Below, piece after piece: positions 1 through 11,530 of a DNA stretch of 64,000 bases. The DNA comes from Patagioenas fasciata (taxonomy: Eukaryota > Chordata > Aves > Columbiformes > Columbidae). The DNA is taken from NCBI RefSeq assembly GCF_037038585.1, contig NC_092523.1, forward strand, positions 28,215,501 through 28,279,500. The letters are read 5' to 3'. A program made the position numbers and the translations under genes. The stretch's first letter is position 1. Each line of letters starts with the position of its first letter. A model generated the notes under the pieces. That model made no database searches, was not told the DNA's origin, and saw only the letters and a list, made by a program, of their open reading frames with translations.

Positions 1-3000
1 AATTAGATGATGGTAAGTATCTATGCTTAGTTAATCCCATGCAAATTATGAAAGAAAAATACACAAACCCACAAACAAACAAAAAACAAACATCAAACAA
101 ACAAAAAAACAAGCATGAAACAAACAAAAACCCAAACCAACAAACTAACACCCACCCCTCTCCACCTCCACCAACCAAATGAACAAAAAAACTCAACCAA
201 TCAAAAAAAAAAGTGGATACAAAAAGGCAAATTTGACACACCTGTTTTCCCCTTTGTCTCTTGGTCCAGGGTCCTCACTGGTGTCTTGCACTACCACACT
301 GGGAATAATCGTATGGGAGTGATGGGTCTCAATCACTCCTACCTTCATGGTCAAGTTTTTCTTACCTTGGTAACTGAGGAAGACTGATTTAAAAAAAAAA
401 TCAATTCGTTTCACAACTAGCAGAAGTAACAGGCATTTTTCTTTCTGAAAGATGAATCCTTTCTATCCTTGCTTCCCCCAAAACCAACAATTTTATTTGC
501 AATTTCCTCTCGCCCATGGCATTCCCAGCAGACAAGAAAGGGCACTGTGGGTGCTTCAGTGTGCTGAATGACCAGGCAACTCCTGCTAAAAAGAATGTTC
601 TAAACATCTTTGTCTTAGAGGAAACATTAATTTAGATCTTTCTCCTGAGCCTAATCACACACTTTCAAAATACTTAAACAACTATGTTTGAAGTGTCTAC
701 TGCTGTTTCATTTGGTTTTGAACCAAAGCCTCATAATTTATTGTATCAGGATGGATAAATAGATTCATGCACAGGTGACATCTTGAAAACCAAACTAGGA
801 AGCATCCAATGGTTGGATGTCCAAAGAAATTTCAATATGTCTGACATCTGAGAGTTATACTCTGTTGAGAGCAAAGAGTAGGTTCTGTAACTAGGAACTT
901 GAAGAGCGTTGTAGTAGAGTCCCCTTACTGATATAGCAAGTCAGACATAAATACCTAAATGGAAATGTCAGTGACTGGTCATGTCTGTTTTGTTCCAATC
1001 AATATTTTTAAAAATTTTAAGTTGTAGTGAACATAACTTCTGCTCTCCCTTTTTGCCACTATTCTTAGAATTCTATGAGTTACATCTCATAATTAATGAG
1101 ACTGCCAGCTCTTCGGGCATGAATTGTGTCTTCAAGTGTGATCTGCTCTTGACAGGGCCTTTTAGATAGGATTATAAAACAAATGTTACCCACTGCAGTA
1201 ACAATATCCCTGCACATATGAAGTGAGAGTATAAAGGTATCTGTAAGCCACAAACTGACAAAGAAGGAGCTGTACCACTAATAAATGAAGTCAAATGCCA
1301 CAGAATGAATCAGTCTTAAAGAAAGTACTTCCATTCTGTAGTCAAGTACACTGCAAAAGAGAAGCTGCTGCATCATTGCCAGACTTACCTGACTTTGGTT
1401 ATTAATCAATAAAACTAAAAATATTCCTATGCAGGAAATAGGAGAGGAACCCCGTGTTTCCAGCAGTCATCACATATGAATGACACCTGGTGCAAAAAAT
1501 AATACAGCAATATACAAAATTCTGCAAAACAGAAAGATAACTATTGAAGATTATGACGTGTTCTTCCACAAATAGTCCTATTTGTAGAATTGCTGGTCAG
1601 TCTTTAAATGCTTAAAAGCAAGGATCTGGTCTAAGGTGTCACACTGAAAGATTCTAAGTTTCTAAGGCATTGTAAACATTAGGTTAGATTCACCAAGAGA
1701 CTAAAAGCTGCAACAGGATTTCCACTGACTTACTTCAAGGATAAATTGTGTTTGGAAGTGTGGAGATTGAAAGTACACCAGGTTGAATTAAGCAGCTTTA
1801 TGTCTGCTTACAGATGCTCTGAAAGCTCTGCTAATGCTGGCACACAAAATTCCATCCTGAATTAGCTTATATCCTCAACAGAGCCACACTGGAGTCCACA
1901 GAGCTGACAAATACTGGTGCAAAATAAAGCTGTGTTCAACCACTTCCAGTCACTCTGCACTAGACAAATACAAATGTGTTCATCTCAAGAGAAATCATTC
2001 TTCCAACAGAGAAGGCTCTAAACCAGTTAGGTCACATTAGGACTCCCAGTACCAGCATTTCTACAATGACACTCATTTTTCTTGTTTATCTTTGCTCTTT
2101 GAGTCTTCTTTAATTTTAAAAGAATTAAAAAAAATATCTTTGACTGTGTGTTATCCAGACATACTGATCTGCAGATGCACTGGAAGTTAAGGACAATGAG
2201 AAGTGTGGTAAAATAGGACATGTACAGAAATCCACACTCATCCAGATGACATAGCCTGGAGCCTGGGGAAAAATCTGTATACTCTACATTTCCCTGTCCT
2301 TAAGGGAAACAGGATTTTCTGTGCATTTTTGCAAATAACCAGATTTCTCTGGCTCTGTTAGTGTCTATTGTAAGTGGAAGCACCATGGGGTGCTTTGTGT
2401 TCTGCTGAAGGAGCCATGGCAGCCATGCATAGGACTTGGTGGGAAAGAGGAGCTGCCATTTGGAGGTTTCATCTTACTGGAGGCATTAAATGGGCATAAA
2501 AATCAGAAGTTTTTACTTCCCTGTAGTCTCAAAATACCAAATCTAAATGTCAGGCTCCGATGACTGCTGTACCAGTTGCCCCTCTTGTCCATCGGTCTGG
2601 ATACATAGCACAAGAGTACAGCCAAATTCAATCACTCTCAGAGCTAATTGTGGGGGGTTTTGAAATTCTTACGTCTATGACACAGAAATGCTGATGCAGC
2701 ATGTGGCCAGTGCAAGCTCAATAGACATTGCAATTGCTTCTGGTTTGGGGACCATGGTTACCTCAGTAAAGCATTTGTATGACAAAACCCCAACACTAGG
2801 AACAGTAGAATATGTCCTGTTAAACTCAGTGGGTCCAGAACTCGCCTTATTGCATTTTTTATTGTTTTATAGAGGTTTTTCAAACAATATTTCTGATAGT
2901 TTTTACTAAATTGTGTCAGTACCATGTTTCCTACTCTCTAGTCACACACACACACTGTTGCAAATTGTGCTCATTTTCACATCATATTGAGGTAGTGAGT

Positions 3001-6000
3001 TTAAAAGGTAATAAAGAGAAATGCTTGCTTTACACGTATTTTAGATTTTTACCATATTGCTTTTACTGTGTCATCACAAATAGTTTGCTTTTACGACCTT
3101 GGATTTTTAAATGTGACTACTATGATAAGCAACTGAGTTTTCAAACATTATGACCTAAAGCCTAATTATACTAATTACTACACACCAAAATCCTCAGGGC
3201 TGCAAGAAAATGAAGGCAGTATTATCCTTTAAAGGATTCCTGTGAATGGAAGATCAGCTTCCACCTCTTCTCTTTTAATTTACCCGTTTCTCGCTTGCTT
3301 ACTGACCCACTATATTAACTTATCTAGTCATTATTTTCAGAGAGAAAATGCTTTGAGTAAGGATAGCCTGGAACAGAATTTGGCATCGTATAAAGGTCTA
3401 CCTTTTTTCTTCACAAAAAACAGCAAAATCTTCATTAACGTTGAGATCCGCAGCATGTTACAGCAAAAATCTCTCTTTTATAACATGTAGAATCTTTAGC
3501 AGTTCTGCAACAAGCAGTTTCATTAGTGTGCATGCTTACCTTGGGAATCTGCTGCTTCCAATAGTGATTTCAGTCCTTTAAATCAGCCACGTTTCCTTAT
3601 TAAATAAACAGAGCCACCACGAAAAGCTAAATATAATCAACATTTCATAAATAAGTCCCTTATTGATTGATTTCTCAAACAGCCAGTGCCATGTGCAGTT
3701 CTCTGAATTATTCCCAAGGAAGGACATATATATTAGAGGAGGATTTCCTTGACCTAGTGATGGATTTTGAGATTTAGAGAGAGATGAAAGTGACAGTGGC
3801 AGCCACTATTATCCCCTCACCTGAGCAGAAGCTTACTAGCCCTATCAACACGCACAAGAAGTGACAAATATTGGAGTGTACTCTGTCTTGAAACTAAAAA
3901 CATGTTGTTGTAAATGACTATACATTCAGTATTGTCTGCTGGCCCATCTTCTTAATATTGCAGATGCCTTTTTACTGTAGTAACAAGTCTTTACTAGAAT
4001 AGGTAAAACACATAAACGGAAATTTCCTGTTTATTTGAATGTGTTTATAATATTGCTGAATAATAGGAAATGCTGTTTTAAACTACTGAAGGTTCTTAAC
4101 TCATCTAATGCAACTTTTACGTTCCTATCCTGATGTTTTAACAAGCCTATAAATTGTGAATATATATTTAGTGGAAAATGCCATGATGCTGAAGTTTTAA
4201 GACACTGAACTAATCTTCAAGTTTGGTATGGATTATGACTTTGCAAAATATTTTGTAAAGTAGCTGCAGTCTCTTCTATTAGAAATGCGGAAGGGCTCAT
4301 CTCTAGTGGCCACACAATCAAGAAAGCCCCCAAGAAGATGCGAGTGCACTTTGAAAGAGAAGATGCTGAGATATTTGCGCACCTCAGCTTTCTCATTTAA
4401 CTGCTGGGTAGCATGAGAATGAGGAGAATTATGTTCTCAGGAGTTTGAGTGGTGGGTTTTTTAATCTGTTATGTTTGACACAGCCCATTTAGAAGAAAAA
4501 ATAAAGGCATTGCTAAGCATGAAATCCAGCAAAAGGAGTTGATGTTCAAATTTGGAATTGTATTTTTATCACAAATGAGACATAAATGAAGTTATTGAGT
4601 TTCTTTTTAACTTTGCTTCGCAACAAGCAGAACCCAGGAAAGGAGTCCAGGCCCTGGGACCCCGAGATTAAGACACATTTGTTTCTGTAACCAAGAGCAA
4701 GAGGAAGCAATGCAGTTAGCATTCATATGAACTTAAATCTTGCAGCCCAGGTGACTAAGTGGTCATTCATAAGTGGATTGACATGTTGTAGATTTAATCA
4801 CAGACCCAAAATGACACTCAGAATCATAGGTCAATCTCCTGACCAGAGAAAAAAATTAGTCACTTCTGTTGCTACAACTTTCCAACCCTGAAGACAGTCA
4901 CTCGATTTTGTAGGAAAGAGAATGCACATTTGAAATTTAAATAATAAAATTTGTTTCTAATAAATTGGTAATGGGCAACAAGGAAACGCATAACATTATG
5001 CCCAGTAGAAGCCAGATGTAAAAACCTACAGTGAAGTATCCAACATAACAAATAGATGAAGAAGCGAATAATCTTAAAAGTTGTGGCATATGTTTCACTA
5101 TTGTCTTCAAAGGGCTGAAATACAACTCCTATCCTAAAATCATAGATATGGAAGGTATCTTGCAAGGTCACAGCATCCAGGTAGTAGTGAATCAGGATGA
5201 GTTTTGCCTCTGTCATTCTCATGAGTTTGCACTCTGAAAGATCTCAATTTCAATGCTGAGCTGTGCTTTTGTGAATACATGGTGGCACTGAGTGTCTGGG
5301 ATATATGCCTTGTTGCGTGTCACAAGAACATCGAACTAATTGTGAATTCCTCCATTTGGTGCCTACGTTTGTCCAAAAGATTTAGATGACCAGCCAAGCC
5401 AAGCAAGCCTATGTTGTGTCTCTCAAGCCAGTATGAACTCCAAAGGAAATAATGCACCTTTCTACTCTGGCAGAGAACAGTCCGTTTTCTTTTAAAATAA
5501 GCAGTCCTGTAAAGCAACTCTAACTTATTTTTTCTGATTTGTTTTACCATGGAGTTTTTCAAAGAAGTTATCAAACAGAGGAAGATGAATCCTGCTGTGC
5601 CAGATCAGTTCCTTCTCTGTTAGTGGCCAGGACCTCATTTATCTACAAAGAGGTTTGCAGGACAAGTTCCGGGTGAGCTTAACACAGTGGTCTCAATTCT
5701 GCTCTCCTTTAAAAGCCAATTATTTAGTTGTCGTTGACTTTACTGACAATTACATTAGTTTAGCATCAATATTTTTTCATGCATATTTTTGTTTTCATTC
5801 CATATTTCAGTGAAGTAACCTTGACTGATGGGAGAACGACCGCACTACTGGATTATTGTTTTAGTAGGACAACTTTAATCTATTTTTGGCATCTTGCTTT
5901 GTCATCATCTGTAATTCTTCTCAATCCTATTAAAGCTACCTCTAGTTTCAGACACCCATAACCAAAACACTAGGCACATTATACATGTATATTTATTTAT

Positions 6001-6521
6001 AAATAAGGAGCTTTTAATAGCCTGCCACTGCCTTTCAGCTCACTGTGTTGTAGCTGTGTACAGAGATGGGTGTTTGGATTGAGTCCACAGGTTGCACATT
6101 GCAGATTTATTTTCTGCAAATACACTTCTGTCTTTTCCAATGCTGATGTGATTTCAGCAATGAATGTCATGTCAGAAGTGCTGTAGCTGAAAAAGCTCCA
6201 GGGTTTCTAGCTTATTTAATATTCTTTTGTGTAGACTGGTGTTACAGGGAATTCAGGGTGGTGAAGCACCATCAGCCTCAATGAGGCTTAGTGACTGGAA
6301 AACTATCAGCGCAAACAGTATGTCCACCAGTAGGTGGTACTGTATTTTTACTTTAGAGTTAAATGGGTGCTTGATGGAGAGGAAAGAAGTAGAAGCGTTT
6401 TAAGATGTGTGTTGATGTGTTAGATTCCCATATGCAGATGAGGCTGGAATCAGAAAACACTGGATAGATTGCAAGCCGTCTGTGGACATGAGCGCTAATA
6501 GGCACACAGTACAGCACCACA
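1..6521. other. Intergenic DNA upstream of NIPAL1
   Basis: I see no supportable gene here. The open frames are short, lack splice context and read as low-complexity or chance sequence. Positions 50-215 are A-rich CAAA/AAAC simple sequence. In mammals CNGA1 lies head-to-head with NIPAL1, so 5' untranslated CNGA1 exons on the minus strand could fall in this stretch, but none can be recognised from sequence. Confidence 0.6.
50..215. repeat. A-rich (CAAA)n-type low-complexity tract
   Basis: Imperfect repeats of CAAA, AAAC and CCAAA run through this stretch, with a C-rich patch near 150-180. This is simple sequence; the open frame across it reads Lys/Gln/Thr/Asn-rich and is not a credible protein. 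Confidence 0.8.
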
Positions 6522-7700
6522 AAATCATAGAATGGTTTGGGTCGGAAAGGACTTTACAGATCTTCTAGTTCCAACCCCTGTCCCTGCCATGGGCAGGGTC
6601 ACCTTCCACTTGACCAGGTTGCTCAAAGCTTCATTCAGCCTGACCTTGAGCACTTCCAGGGATAGGGCATCCACAGCTTCTCTGGGCAGCCTGTTCCAGG
6701 TCCTCACCACCCTAACAGTGAATAATGTATTCCTTATATGTAATCTAAATCTACCCTCTTTCAGTTTAAAGCCATTACCCCTTGTCCTGTCACTACACAC
6801 CCTTGTAAAAAGTCCCTCTCCAGATTTCTTGTAGGCCCCCTTTAGGAACTGGAAGGCTGCTATAAGGTTTCCTTGGGGCCTTGTCTTCTCCAGGCTGAAC
6901 AACCCCAACTATTTCAGCCTCTCTTTATCGGAGAGGTGCTCCAGCCCTCTGATCATCTTTCTGGCCCTTGTCTGTACTTACTCTAACAGGTTCATGTCCC
7001 TTTTATGTTGGGGGCCTCAGAGCTGAACACAGTACTCCAGGTGGGCCCTTATGAGAGCAGAGTAGAAGGGGAAAAAGCCTCAACCTGCTGGTCACGCCTC
7101 TTTTGATGCAGCGCAGGATACAGCTTGCTTTCTGGGATGCAAGTGCACATTGCCAGGTCATGTTGAGTTTTTCATCAATCAACACCCTCAAGTCCTCCTC
7201 CTCAGGGCTGTTCTCAATTTGTTCTCCAGCCAGTTTGTATTTGTGCTTGGGGTTGCCCTCACCCATGTGCAGGACTTTGCATTTGGCCTGACAATGTTGT
7301 CTATGTCCTTCTGGGTGGCATCCCTTCCCTCCAGCATGTCGACTACATCACACAACTTGGTGTCACCGGATAATTTGCTGAGGGTGCACTTAGTCCCACT
7401 GCCCATGTTGCCAATAAAGATGTTAAACAGTGCTGGTCCTGATACTGGTTCTGAGGAACACCACTTGTCACTGGTCTCCGCTTGGACACTGGGCCATTAA
7501 CTGCAAGTCTTTGAGTGTGGACATCCAGACAATTCCTTTTCCACCAAGTGGTCCATCTGTCAAATCCATGCCTCTCCAATTTAGAGACAAGGATGTTGTG
7601 TGGGACATCTCAAATGCTTTGCACAAGTCCAGGTAGGTGACATCAGTGGCATGATAGAAGACTACATCAAAGCCTTTTACTAGTATGTTTGATGTCAAGA
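6522..7700 (-). mobile_element. CR1 LINE, 5'-truncated, 3' part of ORF2 plus tail
   Basis: Read on the minus strand, this encodes the C-terminal half of CR1 reverse transcriptase. From the 5' side I see a [12 protein letters not shown]-like block (about 7690-7610), VTSGVPQ (about 7470), LSGDTKL in place of the usual FADDTKL (about 7370), a VLIDEKLNMTWQCALA block (about 7180), and GLFSLEK...[19 protein letters not shown]...WNRLPREAVDA (6900-6640). The 3' end is the typical CR1 tail (CCATTCTATGATT) at about 6522-6535. The reading frame is interrupted several times, so the copy is dead and old. The 5' limit is approximate, because identity fades near 7700. It lies in intergenic DNA upstream of NIPAL1. 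Confidence 0.93.
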
Positions 7701-9756
7701 CTCTGTTTTTTGCATGACTACTCTGAGCGGGGATTAGCACTTCTGAAATACCCACAGGCATGACAAATGCTGTGGCTGGCCATGCCCAGCAGCAATTTGT
7801 GTGCCCTGAGCTGAACCTGCAATGAGGCTATCCTTGTGCTACACAGGTTGAGATAGCTTTAGATGCCCCTTCTCCTCCCAGCCTGGAACCTGCAAGGAAC
7901 AGAGGGGCAGGGCCACCAGAATACTCTGGAAAAGACAGAACTTGAGATAAGGAATAAGTGTGGTGACTCTGCAGGAGTGCCAGTAGCTCTGATTAGCAGA
8001 ATTTTATTTCAAGCTAAAATAACATAGGAAATCTGAGTTGGTTGCACAGAATAATGAAACTAAAATGTTCACAAATACAAAGGTAATTCAGCTGAGATTA
8101 ATTGTACTTAAAAGAAAATTACTATATTATATTGTCACTAATAATCATGGTAGAAAATGCTCTGTAGTTAACGTGTTTGGAATATCTAGCCTTGCTTCTC
8201 TTTCACTCATTGCATCCAAGTAGGAGTTAAAGTGGCACAATCAGGGCATTTTTAAGGCAACATCTATAGGATTAAGCTCTTCACAGCAAGTATAGCAATC
8301 TAATAATATTGAACTGCAATCCAGAGGCATCGTTTTTTTGCCTCAGTTAAAGTCAATTTCTTTACATGCTGCTCCCACAGGTCTACACTAAATCAACAGC
8401 ATTTGGAAGCAGGTGGATTTCCCATGGTCAGAACTCCATTCTCAAACCTAGCTCAGCAATATCTGTGTGGCTGCATGCCAGGACAGGCAATAAACCTGCC
8501 TGTAGCTGCTGTACTGAATGGAGCCCAAGCACAGACCGTGTTGGATAGCAGCAACTGCAGGCACAGAAGAGTAATGCAGAACAGGGAAGCTGAGCAATGA
8601 TGACAGGACTTCAAAATGCCACAGACAGCCTTCCTAAATAACACACACAAAAAAAAGACATCTTTCTTCACGTCTGCACCTGGACTAGCTGCTCAATGAA
8701 CAGTTTTTCTCACTGTGGTGAAAACCAATGTCATCATCTTCACTACTGACGATAAATTAATTAAATACTTCATAATAGGACATATAAGAAACTCTATGTA
8801 TATGTGTATGAGGAAAAAAAAAATCCTCAATAAAATGAAAGAATTTATGACAAAGCCAAGAAGTCACACAAACTTTGTTTAATTAAGTCATTTATGGCTA
8901 ACACAGAGACAAGGTGGGTTTTATTAAGGCACAAAAATGAGGTTTCTAGTGACTATTTAATTTATAAATGCAGAAGTATAAAGTTGGCTAGATATTCATT
9001 GCTTCCATTTTTATTGAAAACTAACAATTAAAGTCAGTGCTTGCTTAACAGTCAGTTTCAGCAAATCTTTCATTCATTGCATAAGTGACAGAATTTTAAC
9101 ATAACTTCTCTCTTGCATTTTCCATACATTTAATGAAAAAAAAAATTAGTACAATAACCCAGAAAGGTATAATAGGGTTTCATAACAACCTTATTTCTCT
9201 TTTGGAGAAAAAAGAACTGCCACAAAATTGCTTTGACTGTTAGTATATGCATATTGTTACTTCATATATGAAAAGGCTGGTCTGTGCTTACCCATAGTTG
9301 CCACAGACCCACTGAAATAAATGGAGCTGCCCTGATTTGCATTAGCTGATGACCCAGGCATTGCTCTGAACCAGTCATAGGTGAATGGTGAACTAGCATC
9401 TTTTTCCTGTTTATGTCAGATGATCAGGTTGCATATCAAGACTTTATTTTCTTTCCCATTTGACCTTTACATGTCATCCAAAATAAAGAAGAATATATCA
9501 ATGTTGATAAATTATTTTTATGTTGTTTGTTTCTTCCTGGCATTGTCTCAAAGTTCTTTGAAATGAGTTGGGTGTGCAAAGTACTCATAAATCATCAGTG
9601 AAGTATACATACATGAAGTACACCCACTCCCTTCCGTAATTATATTATAGATTGCACATTTTTTATGTCTGTCCATCGACTTGGATTGTTAGCTGTAAGT
9701 TTTTTGTGACTTCATATTTTTTTTGTCAGAGTGAGTTTCATAATGTTAGCATAGTT
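7701..9756. other. Intergenic DNA between two CR1 copies
   Basis: AT-rich single-copy-looking sequence with only short chance frames. I recognise no gene, RNA gene or repeat. A GC-richer patch at 7760-7930 directly beyond the CR1 5' edge could be more eroded CR1, but I cannot align it by eye. Confidence 0.55.
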
Positions 9757-10345
9757 GGCTTGTATCAGAAGTAGTGTGGCCAGCAGGACTAGAGAAGTGA
9801 TTCTACCACTGTACTCAGTGCTGGTGAGGCTCCACCTTGAATCCTGTGTTCAGTTTTGGGCCACTCATCATAAGAAGGACATTGAGGTACTAGAAAGAGT
9901 GCAGAGGAGGGTGATGAAGCTGGTGAGGAGCATGGAGCACAAGTCTTATGAGGAGTGGTTGAGGGACCTGGGGCTGTTTAGCCTGGAGAAAAGGAGGCTG
10001 AGGGGAGACCTTATCACTGTCTACAACTACCTGAAAGGAGGTTGCAACATGGAGAGTGTTGGTCTCTTCTCCCAAGTAGCAAGTGATAGAACAAGAGGAA
10101 ATGGCCTCAAGTTGCACCTGGGGAGATTTTGATTGGATATGAGGAAAAAATTCTTCACAGAAAGGGTTGTCAGGCACTGGAACAGGCTGCCCAGGGAAGT
10201 GGTGGAGTCAGCATCCCTGGAGGTGTTTAAAAGGCATTTAGACGAGGTTCTTAGAGACATGGTTTAGTGCTAGAGTTAGGTTAGGTTATGGTTTGACTCG
10301 ATGATCCTGAGGGTGCCTTCCAACTGAAATGTTTCTATGACTCTT
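9757..10345 (+). mobile_element. CR1 LINE, 5'-truncated 3' end
   Basis: Plus-strand translation gives the last part of CR1 ORF2: [18 protein letters not shown], then [29 protein letters not shown] and [11 protein letters not shown]. After an in-frame stop at about 10130 the frame continues with [23 protein letters not shown]. The 3' untranslated end runs GATGATCCTGAGGGTGCCTTCC and finishes in TTCTATGACT near 10340. The sequence is closer to an intact frame than the 6522-7700 copy, so it is probably a younger insertion or subfamily. It stands in the opposite orientation to that copy. Confidence 0.93.
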
Positions 10346-10929
10346 CTAGACTTACACCAGCATGTCCCCATGGTGCTCTGTGGAGATGTGTTAATATTCA
10401 TAGCACAGTTTGGCTCCAGTTTGGAGAGCACTGTGCATGCTAAAGGTCCTTGAACTGTTCCAGGATGTTTGCTGGGCAACCCTAGGTTAGCATGTAATGG
10501 CTTATTAAGCCACACATTTTGTAAATGTATTTCACTTATCCATGGTGAAACCAAGGGCTTAGACTTGTACCTTGAAACTGTTGATTGGGTAGTACAAATA
10601 ATTGTTTCTTATGACACCCTGGAGACTGTTCAACCACAGGGAGTCATCTGAAGAGAAGTACCACCAGATGCTGCCCTTCTTCAAAGCTGGGATAGTCTGG
10701 CAGAGCCAGTGACCAGTGCTAGTGCAGGCAGCCCATCACGCACTTAGGTGCTTGCACGTTAAATAGCTCACCTCTTGCCTCAGTTGTGAAGGGGAGGAAA
10801 AAGAAATCTATAGAAATTTCCAGTAGACCCCAATACTGCCCAGGTACCCCAGGAGAGAGCTCTTTCCTTTGGATTCAGGGTTCAGGTGGGGCCGTAGAAG
10901 TCCCCAGGTGAGAACCGGGACTTTATAAT
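10346..10929. other. NIPAL1 upstream flank
   Basis: Non-coding sequence between the CR1 copy and the CpG island. A consensus-like plus-strand splice donor (CCCAG|GTGAGAA) sits at 10907/10908; it could mark an untranslated first exon starting upstream, but nothing else supports that. Confidence 0.45.
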
Positions 10930-11530
10930 GATTTATACGAAATGAAAACCATTCGGGGTCACTCCTGGAGTTCTCCGTACCCGTTCCCCTGCCGGACGCG
11001 CCCACAAGCACGGCTGGGATGCCACCGCCACCTCCAGCTGCCAGCCCGGGGGCAGCGGGGCGGGCGAGTGGGGCGCGCCCAGGTGCGCCGGGACGCGCCC
11101 GGGCGGGCGGAGCCGCAGCCGCCGACCGCGACGCTGCGGAGCCCGCGGAAGGGGCGGCCCGCAGCCATGGGGCACCGAGAGGCGCTGCCCGCCCGCCCGG
11201 CCTGCCGCATGGGTCAGTGCCTGCGCGGAGCGGGAGCCGGGAGCCGCGGGTCTGCGCGGAGGGGGGCGCAGCACCGCGCGCGGTGCACAGTAGGCGCGCG
11301 GAGCTGGGTAGAGGGGCGCGCTGGGGGCGCGGCGCTGCGCGGAAGGTGCGCGGGGTTTGCGCGGTACAGGCGACGCGGCGGCGCGCGTAGGATGCGCGGC
11401 ACCGGGCGGAGGTGAGGGCGCAGCACGCGCGCGCCGCTCCCGTAGCCCCCCGCGCTGCCCCTCCGCCCGCACCGCGGGAGCGGCTGTCGTGCTCCTGCAT
11501 ACGTAAGACTGCTCCGCCGTGACGTCACGC
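10930..11530. promoter_or_regulatory. NIPAL1: CpG island covering the NIPAL1 promoter and exon 1
   Basis: This is the only strongly GC-rich, CpG-dense stretch of the window, with many GGGCGG/CCGCCC GC boxes, for example GGGGCGGGCG near 11055 and GGAAGGGGCGGCC near 11147. It encloses the NIPAL1 start codon at 11167 and no TATA box is evident, as expected for a CpG-island promoter. The transcription start cannot be placed from sequence. Because CNGA1 is divergently oriented next to NIPAL1 in mammals, the island may act in both directions. Confidence 0.85.

Noticed and set aside
4872-5222. Minus-strand open frame of 116 codons, and an AAAATCATAGATATGGAAGG motif at about 5135 that recalls a CR1 tail
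   Set aside because: The frame has no family resemblance or splice context. The motif is too short, and its flanks do not match CR1 as the other three copies do.
6532-7636. Plus-strand frames across the first CR1 copy
   Set aside because: They are antisense to CR1 ORF2; the minus strand carries the recognisable reverse-transcriptase blocks.
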